A DNA stretch of 64,000 nt from JBDRNO01 sp043811005 (GTDB lineage: Bacteria; Bacteroidota; Bacteroidia; NORP154), in NCBI GenBank assembly GCA_043811005.1, contig JBDRNO010000240.1:1-64000 (forward strand), in the 5' to 3' direction. A program made the translations under genes and the position numbers. Shown piece by piece: positions 51,901 to 58,848 of the stretch. The first letter of the stretch is position 1. Every line of letters begins with the position of its first letter. The notes beneath the pieces were generated by a model that had not been told where the DNA came from, searched no databases, and worked only from the letters and a program-made list of their open reading frames with translations.

Positions 51901-52260
51901 TGTAACAAAAAAGCTATTTTAGAGGATCTGGCAGTTATTATCTCTCCTTACGCCCCTCATATTACAGAGGAATTATGGTCATCATTCAGAGGGATTTCGG
52001 ATGATAAACAATTCAAAGAAAGTATAAGTAAGGCGGCTTTCCCGCAGTATAAAGAAGAATATATTGCTGAAGAAACGTGTACATATCCTGTTTCTTTCAA
52101 TGGTAAAAAGCGATTCACTATAGACCTTCCGGTAGACATGCCCCCTGAAGAAATTGAAAAGGAGGTGCTGACATACGAAAAGAGCAAAAAATGGCTGAAC
52201 GGAAAAAAACCTAAAAAGGTGATTATTGTTAAAAAAAGGATTGTTAATATTGTGATTTAA
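48978..52260 (+). CDS. leuS: leucyl-tRNA synthetase with in-frame DUF559 nuclease insertion and a frameshift at an A10 run
   Basis: LeuRS charges tRNA-Leu. The start is TTG at 48978 (MDYNFTEIEKKWQKYW). The HIGH motif is HVGH (52-55), the editing domain has FTTRPDTIFGATFMVLAPEH, and the KMSKS loop is EKMSKSKHNVVNP. Two abnormalities: residues about 303-458 are a foreign DUF559 domain, inserted in frame between IGRSEGAMMKFH and IEVFTTRPD. The frame stops at 50853-50855 after a run of ten A (50829-50838); with nine A it would read KIKKKGIGKHKVNYKIRDAVF and continue to 52260, so one extra A breaks the gene. The remainder is intact. It may be a sequencing error or corrected by slippage, since leuS is essential and no other copy is visible here. 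Confidence 0.9.
49884..50351 (+). mobile_element. DUF559 (Vsr-like endonuclease) insertion element in leuS
   Basis: About 468 bp, a multiple of three. The left end is GC-rich, with the perfect hairpin CCCCTCTCC-GAA-GGAGAGGGG (49898-49918); the right end carries CCCGCCAGCTGGCGGG (50319-50334). The outermost bases, CACCTCTCC and GGAGGGGTG, are imperfect inverted repeats. In between lies a whole DUF559 domain: KEMRSNPTQAENALWQML (catalytic-type Glu), YKIRRQQIIDRFIVDFVC (Asp), KKLVVEVDGDIHDLQ (ExD with His), then ERGFKVIRFLNKEI and a helical end. All PD-(D/E)XK residues appear intact. DUF559 proteins usually are free 110-130 residue nucleases, so this is a domain grafted into a host gene. Confidence 0.88.
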
Positions 52261-52344
52261 TTAATTTTTGTCTCAAAAATTTATTAATTTTACAGAATCT
52301 AATATTAGAAAACTCTTTTGTTAACAACATAGTCATGCCATAGA

Positions 52345-52385
52345 CAGATCCTTGCCTCCCGGCAGGCGAGGTGCCTCTGGCGGAA
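52345..52385. repeat. GC-rich repeat upstream of the SiaC-like gene
   Basis: GCCTCCCGGCAGGCGAGG and CCTCTGGCGG form an unusual GC-rich patch 20-60 bp before the start codon at 52405. It resembles in composition the other GC-rich palindromes (22951-22964, 50319-50334, and CCGCAAGCTGGCGG near 52910). Confidence 0.55.
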
Positions 52386-52404
52386 TACTCGGATACCTTA
52401 AATT

Positions 52405-52794
52405 ATGAAAAATTTATTTATTAAAGAAGAATATAAAAGTCCGGAAGTTACATTTGATGCTGAAAAGGGAATTTTAGAACTAAAAGGCAAAGCAGTTCCC
52501 GAAAGAACCGAAGATTTCTTTAACCCTTTATTGGAGTGGATAGACAATTATATCCAGTCACCATCCAGTGAAACCACTTTCAATCTTAAATTGGAATACT
52601 GCAATAGTTCATCCACAAGGTATATATTAGACATGCTCGAAAAGTTACAATCGCTTTATCAAAGCGGACATAAAGTTACAGCAAACTGGTATTATGAAGA
52701 AGATGATGAAAGCATGCTAGACCTTGGTGAATCCTATAAAGAACCTCTTGACCTTCCTCTCAATTTAATCTCCGTGCCTGTTGATGACTTATGA
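52405..52794 (+). CDS. SiaC-like (DUF1987) regulatory phosphoprotein
   Basis: The 129-residue protein matches DUF1987/SiaC: YKSPEVTFDAEKGILELKGK at the start, the FFNPLLEWIDNYIQ helix, then TFNLKLEYCNSSSTRYILDM with the Ser/Thr cluster that in SiaC-family proteins carries the regulatory phosphorylation, and VTANWYYEEDDESMLDLGE. In characterised systems SiaC is phosphorylated by a SiaB kinase, dephosphorylated by a PP2C phosphatase and controls a diguanylate cyclase. None of these partners is nearby. It follows leuS on the same strand after 145 bp containing a GC-rich repeat. Confidence 0.85.
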   Translation: MKNLFIKEEYKSPEVTFDAEKGILELKGKAVPERTEDFFNPLLEWIDNYIQSPSSETTFNLKLEYCNSSSTRYILDMLEKLQSLYQSGHKVTANWYYEEDDESMLDLGESYKEPLDLPLNLISVPVDDL

Positions 52795-52970
52795 TGGAAG
52801 ATTATATAGTGTCCGTCTATAAAGTCCGAATGTTTAAATGAATAATTAAAACCACAAATAACAAGCACCAAATAACAAAGAAATCACAATTACCGAAAAT
52901 TCAATGACCAATCCGCAAGCTGGCGGACGGACATTTGATAAGTTGTCTAAAAAACAGTTTGTCAGTTAGA

Positions 52971-53540
52971 ATGATAAAAGACTTAATAACAAAGACCAGG
53001 AGCTACAGGCGGTTTTATCAGGAAACCGACATAGAGCTTGAGACATTGAGAGAATTAGTTGACCTTGCGCGACTCTCTGCATCAGCGGCTAATTTGCAAC
53101 CTTTAAAGTATATTCTTTCATGTACTCCTCAAAAGAATGCTATAATATTTCAACATCTTGGCTGGGCTGGTTATCTTAAAGACTGGACTGGTCCTTGTGA
53201 GGGTGAAAGACCATCTGCCTATATCATCATACTCGGGGATACAGGGATAAAACAATCTTTTGACTGTGACCATGGGATAGCTTCTCAAAGCATTCTTCTG
53301 GGTGCGGTAGAGAGGGATTTAGGTGGATGTATTATTGGTTCAGTAAAAAGAGAGGAACTCCGTAAAGTTCTTGATATTCCATCCCGTTTTGAGATACTCC
53401 TTGTTATTGCCCTTGGCAAACCCAGGGAAAAAGTGGTGATAGAGACAGTTGAACCAGCAAGAGATATAAAGTACTGGCGCGACAGTGATGGTGTTCACCA
53501 TGTGCCAAAGCGACCTTTGGATGATATAATTATTGGGTAG
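52971..53540 (+). CDS. nitroreductase-family protein
   Basis: About 189 residues from the ATG at 52971 (MIKDLITKTRSYRRFYQ); the longer frame from 52935 starts in repeat-like sequence and is rejected. The FMN-binding signature is TKTRSYRRFYQE with LVDLARLSASAANLQPLKYI; the central ACDHGIASQSILLGAVERDLGG-like region and the C-terminal VIALGKPREKVV complete the fold. Such enzymes reduce nitro groups, quinones or flavins with NAD(P)H; the substrate is not known. It seems to be a single gene, convergent with trkH. Confidence 0.87.
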   Translation: MIKDLITKTRSYRRFYQETDIELETLRELVDLARLSASAANLQPLKYILSCTPQKNAIIFQHLGWAGYLKDWTGPCEGERPSAYIIILGDTGIKQSFDCDHGIASQSILLGAVERDLGGCIIGSVKREELRKVLDIPSRFEILLVIALGKPREKVVIETVEPARDIKYWRDSDGVHHVPKRPLDDIIIG

Positions 53541-53647
53541 ATTTTGTGTGTCGTCAGGTGTTTCCACCTGACGGGAGGTGTACTTCTGTAGGGTAAAAAC
53601 ACTAGACAGTATACGAACATTAAAATTCGTGATATTATATTATTATC

Positions 53648-55108
53648 TCAATTCAATTTCCAAAAATATGGTGTGAACAAGATCAGAACGGTAAACAATT
53701 CCAACCTCCCCAACAACATAAGGAATGATAAAAACCATTTACCAATAGCAGAAACATGATAATAGTTATCAATTGGCCCGACAGTACCTATACCCGGACC
53801 AACATTTCCTAATGTAGAAGCTACAGCTCCAATAGATGATTTTATATCCAGTCCGCATAAAGATATAAATGCTGAACTTACTACAAAAATAATTACATAA
53901 ATAAGAATAAAGACAAGAATATTGGTCATTATATTTGGAGCTACAACCATGCTGTTAAGTTTTACGGGTATTACTGCCCGAGGATGAAGCAAACGCTTGA
54001 ATTCCAGCATACAGTTCTTTGCCAGTGTAAGATGCCTCACAATTTTAATGCTCCCACTGGTTGAACCCGCACAACCACCAATAAACATCATTATCAAAAA
54101 TATTATCGTAATAAAAGGTGTCCAACTTGTATAATCAGCGGTAACAAAACCTGTTGTTGTAACTATTGACACAACCTGGAATAAAGCAACCCTGAAACTC
54201 TTTTCGATACCTTCAAAACTCACAATATATAAAACAGATGTAATCACGATAGTCAGAATAACAAGGGTCATGACATAAATTTTAAACTCCTCATTTTGCC
54301 TTAACTTCCTAAACTTGCCATTAAAAATAAAATATATCAGTGTATAATTCGCTCCCGTAATGAACATAAATACGATTATAATATAGTGAATAAAAGGTGA
54401 CTGGAAGTAAGCAATGCTGGCTTGTTTTGTTGAAAACCCGCCTGTAGGCATAGTAGTAAAGGCATGATTAATTGCATCGTAAAAAGACATTCCTCCAATC
54501 ATCAGAAAACCTATCAAGAGCAGGGTAAGTAAAAGATAAATTGCCCACAATCTTTTAGCCGTTTCTTTAATTCTGGGGTGTATCTTATCAGAAGTCGGGC
54601 CGGGGACCTCAGCTACAAAGAGTTGCATGCCACCTATGCCTAAAATAGGTAGTATAGCAATAGTCATCACGATAATTCCCATTCCCCCTATCCATTGTGT
54701 CATGCTTCGCCAAAAAAGTATGCCTTTTGGCATTGCTTCTATATCATTCAGAATGGACGCTCCTGTTGTGGTAAAACCTGAGATCGTTTCAAAAAAAGCA
54801 TTAGTCATGTTAGGTATGGCTCCGCTGAAAATGTAAGGCAATGAACCGAATAAAGCCATTACTATCCATCCTAATGCCACAATAATATAACCTTCTCTTT
54901 TCCCGAGAGAATTATTGCAGTTTTTACTTTTCCCCTTATATTTCCATAATAAAAATCCTGCAAGAAAAGTAATTGCACCTGAGCCCAGCATTGCAATAAC
55001 ATCATTACTTTGGTAGTAAATAGAAAAAGGAATTACCGTAAACATCAGTAAGCTGATAATGATCAGCAGTAGACCAAGCAGGTTGGCTATGATCTTTGTA
55101 TTTATCAT
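53648..55108 (-). CDS. trkH: Trk-type potassium transporter membrane subunit TrkH
   Basis: The 486-residue protein starts at the ATG at 55108 (MINTKIIANLL), one base after the trkA stop; the longer frame from 55132 would overlap trkA by 23 bp. It has some ten hydrophobic helices and the four selectivity-filter type loops of the Trk/Ktr family, such as SGFTTTGASIL, TMPTGGFSTKQAS, VTTTGFVTADY and LGNVGPGIGTVGP. The motif FIGGCAGSTSGSIKIVR is a strong TrkH mark. TrkH imports K+ and needs the TrkA regulator encoded directly upstream in the same operon. Confidence 0.95.
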   Translation of the reverse strand: MINTKIIANLLGLLLIIISLLMFTVIPFSIYYQSNDVIAMLGSGAITFLAGFLLWKYKGKSKNCNNSLGKREGYIIVALGWIVMALFGSLPYIFSGAIPNMTNAFFETISGFTTTGASILNDIEAMPKGILFWRSMTQWIGGMGIIVMTIAILPILGIGGMQLFVAEVPGPTSDKIHPRIKETAKRLWAIYLLLTLLLIGFLMIGGMSFYDAINHAFTTMPTGGFSTKQASIAYFQSPFIHYIIIVFMFITGANYTLIYFIFNGKFRKLRQNEEFKIYVMTLVILTIVITSVLYIVSFEGIEKSFRVALFQVVSIVTTTGFVTADYTSWTPFITIIFLIMMFIGGCAGSTSGSIKIVRHLTLAKNCMLEFKRLLHPRAVIPVKLNSMVVAPNIMTNILVFILIYVIIFVVSSAFISLCGLDIKSSIGAVASTLGNVGPGIGTVGPIDNYYHVSAIGKWFLSFLMLLGRLELFTVLILFTPYFWKLN

Positions 55109-55109
55109 C

Positions 55110-56450
55110 TTACTTAAAGAACTTAGCAACATTTTTTAATTCTTCAGGTAGTGTAAACACAACTACTTTATCACCTGCCAGTATATGAAAATCACCGAAT
55201 GGAATATAACTTTTTTCACCCCTTATAACCCCGCCTATCACTGCGCCTTTAGGGAAATTACTGTTCTTTATCTGATACCGTGTTATTCTCGCCCTGTCGC
55301 TTACTTCATATTCTATTATCTCGGCATTTACTCCGTGTAAGCTGGTTACTGCCTTTACCCGTCCTTTTCTGACGTACCTGAATATTTCGTTGGCAGCTAT
55401 GAGTTTCCTGTTAATCAAGGTATCAACACCTATTGTCTGGGAAAGAGGTATATAATCAATATTATCAACTAATGCTATGGTTTTATATACATTGTGCCTT
55501 TTTGCTACCAGGCAGGAGATGATATTCTTACCTGAATCTTCTGTTAATGCAACAAAGGCATCCATATTTGATAATCCTTCTTCTTCCAGTAACTCAACGT
55601 TGCTTCCATCACCGTTTATAACCAAAGTTTTATTCAATCTTTCAGCAAGCTCAAGGCATTTATCTTTATTGATCTCAATTAACTTTACCTGATATTCTTT
55701 TTCCAGTTGCTGAGCCGATAAAATCCCAATGGAACTTCCGCCAAATATCATTATTTTTTTCATTTCTCTTTTTTCTTTACCCATTATTTTCTCTATACTG
55801 TCAATCCCACTGTTTTGCGTAATGAAGTAAATATGGTCATTTATCCTTAGATGTGTTGAACCCCTCGGTATAATGGTCTCACTCCCCCTTTGTATCGCAA
55901 TTGGTTTAAAGGTAAAGTCTGGATTAAGGTGTATTGTGTTAATAATTGTCTGGTCAATAACCGGTGAATTTTCCTCCAAAGTCATACCTATTAAAAAAAG
56001 TTTACCGTTCTCAAACTCGTAAATATCAGTTAAGGCAGCTTCATGGATCAACCTGTATATCTCCTTCGCAGCCAGCAGTTTAGGAGAAATCAGAGAATCT
56101 ATTCCTATCTTTTCAAAATCAGCCCTTATCCCTTCAGCTAAATATTCATTCTTATTAATTCGGGCTATTGTTTTAGCAACACCTAATCGTTTACCAATAA
56201 CAGCAGTGACAATATTTGCATTTCCTGAAGAAGTAACCGCAATCAAAAGGTCGGCTTTTTTAACATTTGCCTCTAACAATGTTCTTATTGATGTAGAATC
56301 CCCTTTCAGCGTAAGTACATCAATATGTGACTGGGCATAGTCCAGCACATCCTGGTTTGTGTCTATTAACACGATATTCTGTGCTTCACTTGATAATAAT
56401 TGGGCAATGTGAAATCCAACTTCACCCGCACCGGCTATAACTATTTTCAT
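55110..56450 (-). CDS. trkA: Trk potassium-uptake regulator TrkA (two RCK repeats)
   Basis: The 446-residue protein has two TrkA_N/TrkA_C repeats. The first Rossmann motif is IVIAGAGEVGFHIAQLL with LIDTNQD; the second is IMIFGGSSIGILSAQQL with LIEINKD. Each is followed by a TrkA_C domain; the second includes GAVIGGVIRG near the C-terminus. NAD(H) and nucleotides bind these sites and gate TrkH. The two genes form a tight operon (trkA then trkH). The start ATG at 56450 has the standard MKIVIAGAGEVG opening and no Shine-Dalgarno sequence, as usual for this phylum. Confidence 0.95.
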   Translation of the reverse strand: MKIVIAGAGEVGFHIAQLLSSEAQNIVLIDTNQDVLDYAQSHIDVLTLKGDSTSIRTLLEANVKKADLLIAVTSSGNANIVTAVIGKRLGVAKTIARINKNEYLAEGIRADFEKIGIDSLISPKLLAAKEIYRLIHEAALTDIYEFENGKLFLIGMTLEENSPVIDQTIINTIHLNPDFTFKPIAIQRGSETIIPRGSTHLRINDHIYFITQNSGIDSIEKIMGKEKREMKKIMIFGGSSIGILSAQQLEKEYQVKLIEINKDKCLELAERLNKTLVINGDGSNVELLEEEGLSNMDAFVALTEDSGKNIISCLVAKRHNVYKTIALVDNIDYIPLSQTIGVDTLINRKLIAANEIFRYVRKGRVKAVTSLHGVNAEIIEYEVSDRARITRYQIKNSNFPKGAVIGGVIRGEKSYIPFGDFHILAGDKVVVFTLPEELKNVAKFFK

Positions 56451-56540
56451 AAAATAAAGATTAGCAGGAAGTTATATTTTTTTTTAATCCAGAACAAATT
56501 TTTCCAGTTCAATAAATTCCATATAGGCGCTTAAAAAAAC

Positions 56541-56636
56541 AAGTTGACAGTTGACAGTATGCAGTTGGCAAAAAACAAATTGCTTACTGCCTACAGTCAA
56601 TCAGATAGCTGTCGGATGCCTACTTGTATCAAATTT
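56541..56636. repeat. dispersed repeat GACAGTTGACAGTA type, copy 2
   Basis: ACAAGTTGACAGTTGACAGT followed by ATGCAGTTGGCAAAAAAC and AAATTGCTTACTGCC; then an inserted TCAATCAGATAGCTGTCGGA stretch and CCTACTTGTATCAAATTT. Same family as 45836-45895, which also ends in a CTACTCGTATCAAGTTT block. Confidence 0.75.
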
Positions 56637-56702
56637 CAGCAAGATTTAATTCCTGCTAAAAGCTGGTTTTATTTAAAACTCGATTTTAAATAAACGTAGG
56701 TA

Positions 56703-57197
56703 CTAATCTCTTTTTTTAATGGGAGTAGCATCCTTGGTCACTTTTTTTAGCGGAACAGTTTCTTCTTTTACGGGAACTGTCTCTTCTTTTGGCTGAACAG
56801 GTTTAGGTTCTACTGTTCCTTTGATTGTTAATTTTTTGCTTGGTGTTATAGCATTTGATGTGATAGTTATTGGTTTGGTGAATTGTCCAACCCGAGTAGT
56901 TGTGTATTTTACTTTAATTATGCCTGAATCACCTGGCATAATGGGTTCTCGTGGCCAACTGGGCACGGTGCACCCTCATGTCCCCTTTGCATTCGAAATA
57001 ATTAACGGCTCTCTTCCTGTGTTAGTGAATTTGAATTCACGCTCACCATTACTGTTATATTCAATAGTGCCGTAATCAATTACTTCTGTTTCAAAAACAA
57101 TTTCAGGGGCATTGATATTTTCCTTTGTCGCTTCCTGTGCAGAAACTCCATAAAACACACACAGGAACAACACTGAAATTAACAGTACTTTTTTCAT
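56703..57197 (-). CDS. DUF1573 protein with in-frame TGA, candidate selenoprotein (copy A)
   Basis: Read through the TGA at 56976-56978 (codon 74), this is a complete 164-residue DUF1573 protein. It has a signal peptide (MKKVLLISVLFLCVFYGVSA), the domain core VIDYGTIEYNSNGEREFKFT and LIISNAKGT, then TGA, then GCTVPSWP, GIIKVKYTTTRVGQF, ITITSNA and a Pro/Lys/Val-rich tail. Family members have Cys at the TGA position, giving T/S-Cys-Gly-Cys-Thr. Upstream and downstream parts are in the same frame with no shift. The TGA is therefore best read as selenocysteine, supported by an adjacent hairpin and a second copy with the same TGA. Alternatives are a nonsense pseudogene duplicated once or ordinary readthrough. 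The role of DUF1573 is unknown. Confidence 0.8.
56950..56967 (-). promoter_or_regulatory. SECIS-like hairpin after the TGA of DUF1573 copy A
   Basis: Nine bases after the TGA begins CGTGCC, then CAGTT, then GGCCACG: a stem of four plus two base pairs with one bulged C and a five-base loop containing GT. The loop starts 14 bases past the TGA. Bacterial SECIS elements are short stem-loops directly downstream of UGA with a G near the start of the loop, so this is compatible but not proof. The 29 bases after TGA are identical in both DUF1573 copies. Confidence 0.55.
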
Positions 57198-57594
57198 CTT
57201 TTTTGGTTTTTAACGCCTGCTTGCTTTCGCGTAGTTTCAGCGAAGCAAAGTCGGCAGAAATGGTTAATAAAATTGGTTAACTAATTTAGTAAAAAAAAAC
57301 AGCAATTAAATCCCTTTATGCTTTAAATAATTATCAAAACATAAGTTGCAGGGGGAAAGAAAATTATGAAAGCATTTCATATACCCGGCAAAATTACAAA
57401 TTTTGTTTTTCTTTAGAATAAAACAATAAAAAAAATTGACAAAATCAAATTTTGCAATTTGCATTATGTTTTTATTTAATCAACCTAATAAAGCAAGAAT
57501 CAACAACACCCCACCTATAATAAGGATAATTATTATATCTCATATATTATCAGGCACTTTCCCCTTCCAGTTCATAATGTATTTTTATGATTAG
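57198..57594. other. intergenic region between the two DUF1573 copies
   Basis: About 400 bp, very AT-rich. Near 57220-57250 is the hairpin TTGCTTTCGC...GCGAAGCAA, which recurs at 58095-58125 upstream of copy B, so the leader was duplicated with the gene. A short frame on the minus strand ending at 57480 encodes a hydrophobic stretch (IILIIGGVLLILALLG) but has no usable start codon. Nothing else is recognised. Confidence 0.5.
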
Positions 57595-58068
57595 TTACTC
57601 TTTTTTAATAGGAGTAGCACCCTCAGTTACTTTTTTCACCGGAACCGTCTCTTCTTTTGGCTGCACGGGTTTAGGTTTTACTGTTCCTTTGATTGTCAAC
57701 CTTTTATTAGATGTTTTGGCATTTGATGTGATAGTTATTGGTTTGGTGAATTGTCCAACCCGCGTAGTCGCATATTTTACTTTAATTATACCTGAATCAC
57801 CTGGCATAATGGAATCTCGTGGCCAACTGGGCACGGTGCACCCTCATGTCCCCTTTGCATTCGAAATAATTAACGGCTCTTTACCTGTGTTGGTGAACTT
57901 GAATTCACGCTCACCATTACTGTTATATTCAATAGTGCCGTAATCAATTACTTCTGTTTCAAAAACAATTTCAGGAGCATTTACATTATTTTCCTTTGTC
58001 GCTTCCTGTGCAGAAGCTCCATATAACATACACAGGAACAACCATGAAGTTAACATTACTTTTTTCAT
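57595..58068 (-). CDS. DUF1573 protein with in-frame TGA, candidate selenoprotein (copy B)
   Basis: The 157-residue paralogue of the gene at 56703-57197 has the TGA at 57844-57846 (codon 75). Signal peptide MKKVMLTSWLFLCMLYGASA, then the same VIDYGTIEY core, NAKGT, TGA, GCTVPSWPRDS, VKYATTRVGQF and tail. Downstream of the TGA the two copies differ mostly by conservative or single changes (for example EP to DS, T to A, IT to KT), and the frame is kept to the end, as expected if the part after the TGA is translated. The tail lacks one repeat of the PVKEET block present in copy A. Function unknown; a periplasmic or surface-exposed Ig-like domain is likely. Confidence 0.8.
57818..57835 (-). promoter_or_regulatory. 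SECIS-like hairpin after the TGA of DUF1573 copy B
   Basis: The same 18-base hairpin as in copy A: stem CGTG/CACG plus CC/GG with a bulged C and loop CAGTT, nine bases past the TGA. The two copies are identical through this stretch and diverge shortly after it (GAACCC against GATTCC), which suggests constraint on the hairpin beyond the amino acids. Confidence 0.55.
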
Positions 58069-58094
58069 CTTTATTGGTTTTTAAAACCTGCTTG

Positions 58095-58125
58095 TTTGCT
58101 TTCGCGTAACTTCTGCGAAGCAAAG
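58095..58125 (-). promoter_or_regulatory. conserved leader hairpin upstream of DUF1573 copy B
   Basis: CTTTGCTTCGC and GCGAAAGCAAA can pair (one bulge) about 30-55 bases before the start codon. The copy-A gene has the matching hairpin at 57220-57250. Retention in both copies, while flanking bases differ, suggests a role in transcript stability or regulation; simple common descent of a young duplication is the alternative. Confidence 0.45.
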
Positions 58126-58195
58126 TAAACAGATATGGTTAATAAATTGGTTAGTTAATTTAGTAAAATTCGTCACAATTCTTCTATCTCTTCAA

Positions 58196-58282
58196 TCATA
58201 TGAACTTATGCATCATATACAACGTAATCGCTATCAGTACAACGAAAATTTTTATTAAAGTTTTAATTTGCTCCTTTTTCAT
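58196..58282 (-). CDS. possible 28-residue single-helix membrane peptide
   Basis: An ATG-initiated frame encodes MKKEQIKTLIKIFVVLIAIT and eight further residues: a basic N-terminus and one hydrophobic helix. It lies in the 328-bp gap between DUF1573 copy B and the next gene. There is no ribosome binding site and no family match. The rest of that gap has only AT-rich DNA and another short hydrophobic frame near 58320. Confidence 0.22.
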   Translation of the reverse strand: MKKEQIKTLIKIFVVLIAITLYMMHKFI

Positions 58283-58396
58283 AATTCAATATAAGTCCAA
58301 TTAAAGAATTGCTGTTATCATAATAAACAGCAATAAAATTCCCCCTATAATTTGAACAGCTATCAAACCACAGGAAAAAAGGTAGAAATAAAATGG

Positions 58397-58765
58397 TTAA
58401 AGAATAAAAACGCTATTAAGAAGGTATAGCTGGATAGAAGAAAAACAGCCCCAGGAATTTACTGAAGAAATATACTTTTTAGCAGAAGTATCGTAAATGG
58501 AAAAGATTGCAGTAAAATGACAGAAGACTTTAATATTGTCTTTTACACTCTCTTTAATTTCTTTCTCATCTTCAAAAAGCAGATTGCTATAATTGGGAAA
58601 TTTTTCGGGATTCCTTTTACTTCCTTTGTCCTTAGTTATTTGCATTTTCTCTGAAAAGGAAAGCAAAGTTTTGCCTGTAAAGTATACCTGGTTGTACGAA
58701 AAGGCATAACTACCTGAAAGTAGAATAAATAAACAGAGGTTAATATGGATTAAAGTCCGGATCAT
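58397..58765 (-). CDS. hypothetical secreted protein
   Basis: A 122-residue frame starting MIRTLIHINLCLFILLSGSY, which looks like a signal peptide with cleavage near AFS. The mature part is Lys/Glu/Ser rich (KSTKDKGSKRNPEKFPNY-like) and ends with hydrophobic SIQLYLLNSVFIL. No known domain was recognised. It lies between the DUF1573 pair and the ClC channel gene, with no sign of an operon. The frame could be real, but codon use is AT-driven and a chance frame is not excluded. Confidence 0.35.
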   Translation of the reverse strand: MIRTLIHINLCLFILLSGSYAFSYNQVYFTGKTLLSFSEKMQITKDKGSKRNPEKFPNYSNLLFEDEKEIKESVKDNIKVFCHFTAIFSIYDTSAKKYISSVNSWGCFSSIQLYLLNSVFIL

Positions 58766-58848
58766 TATAAAGGCATTTCATATACACTACAAAATTACAA
58801 ATTTAAATGAATATTTATAATCACAAATTACAAGCACCAAATAACAAA

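Noticed and set aside
56970..57850. Recoded genetic code (TGA as Trp or Gly) as explanation of the DUF1573 TGA codons
   Set aside because: Many genes here end in TGA at the expected family length (for example the transposase at 3246, hipS at 10500, leuS-independent genes such as the dehydrogenase fusion), and Trp is encoded by TGG throughout.
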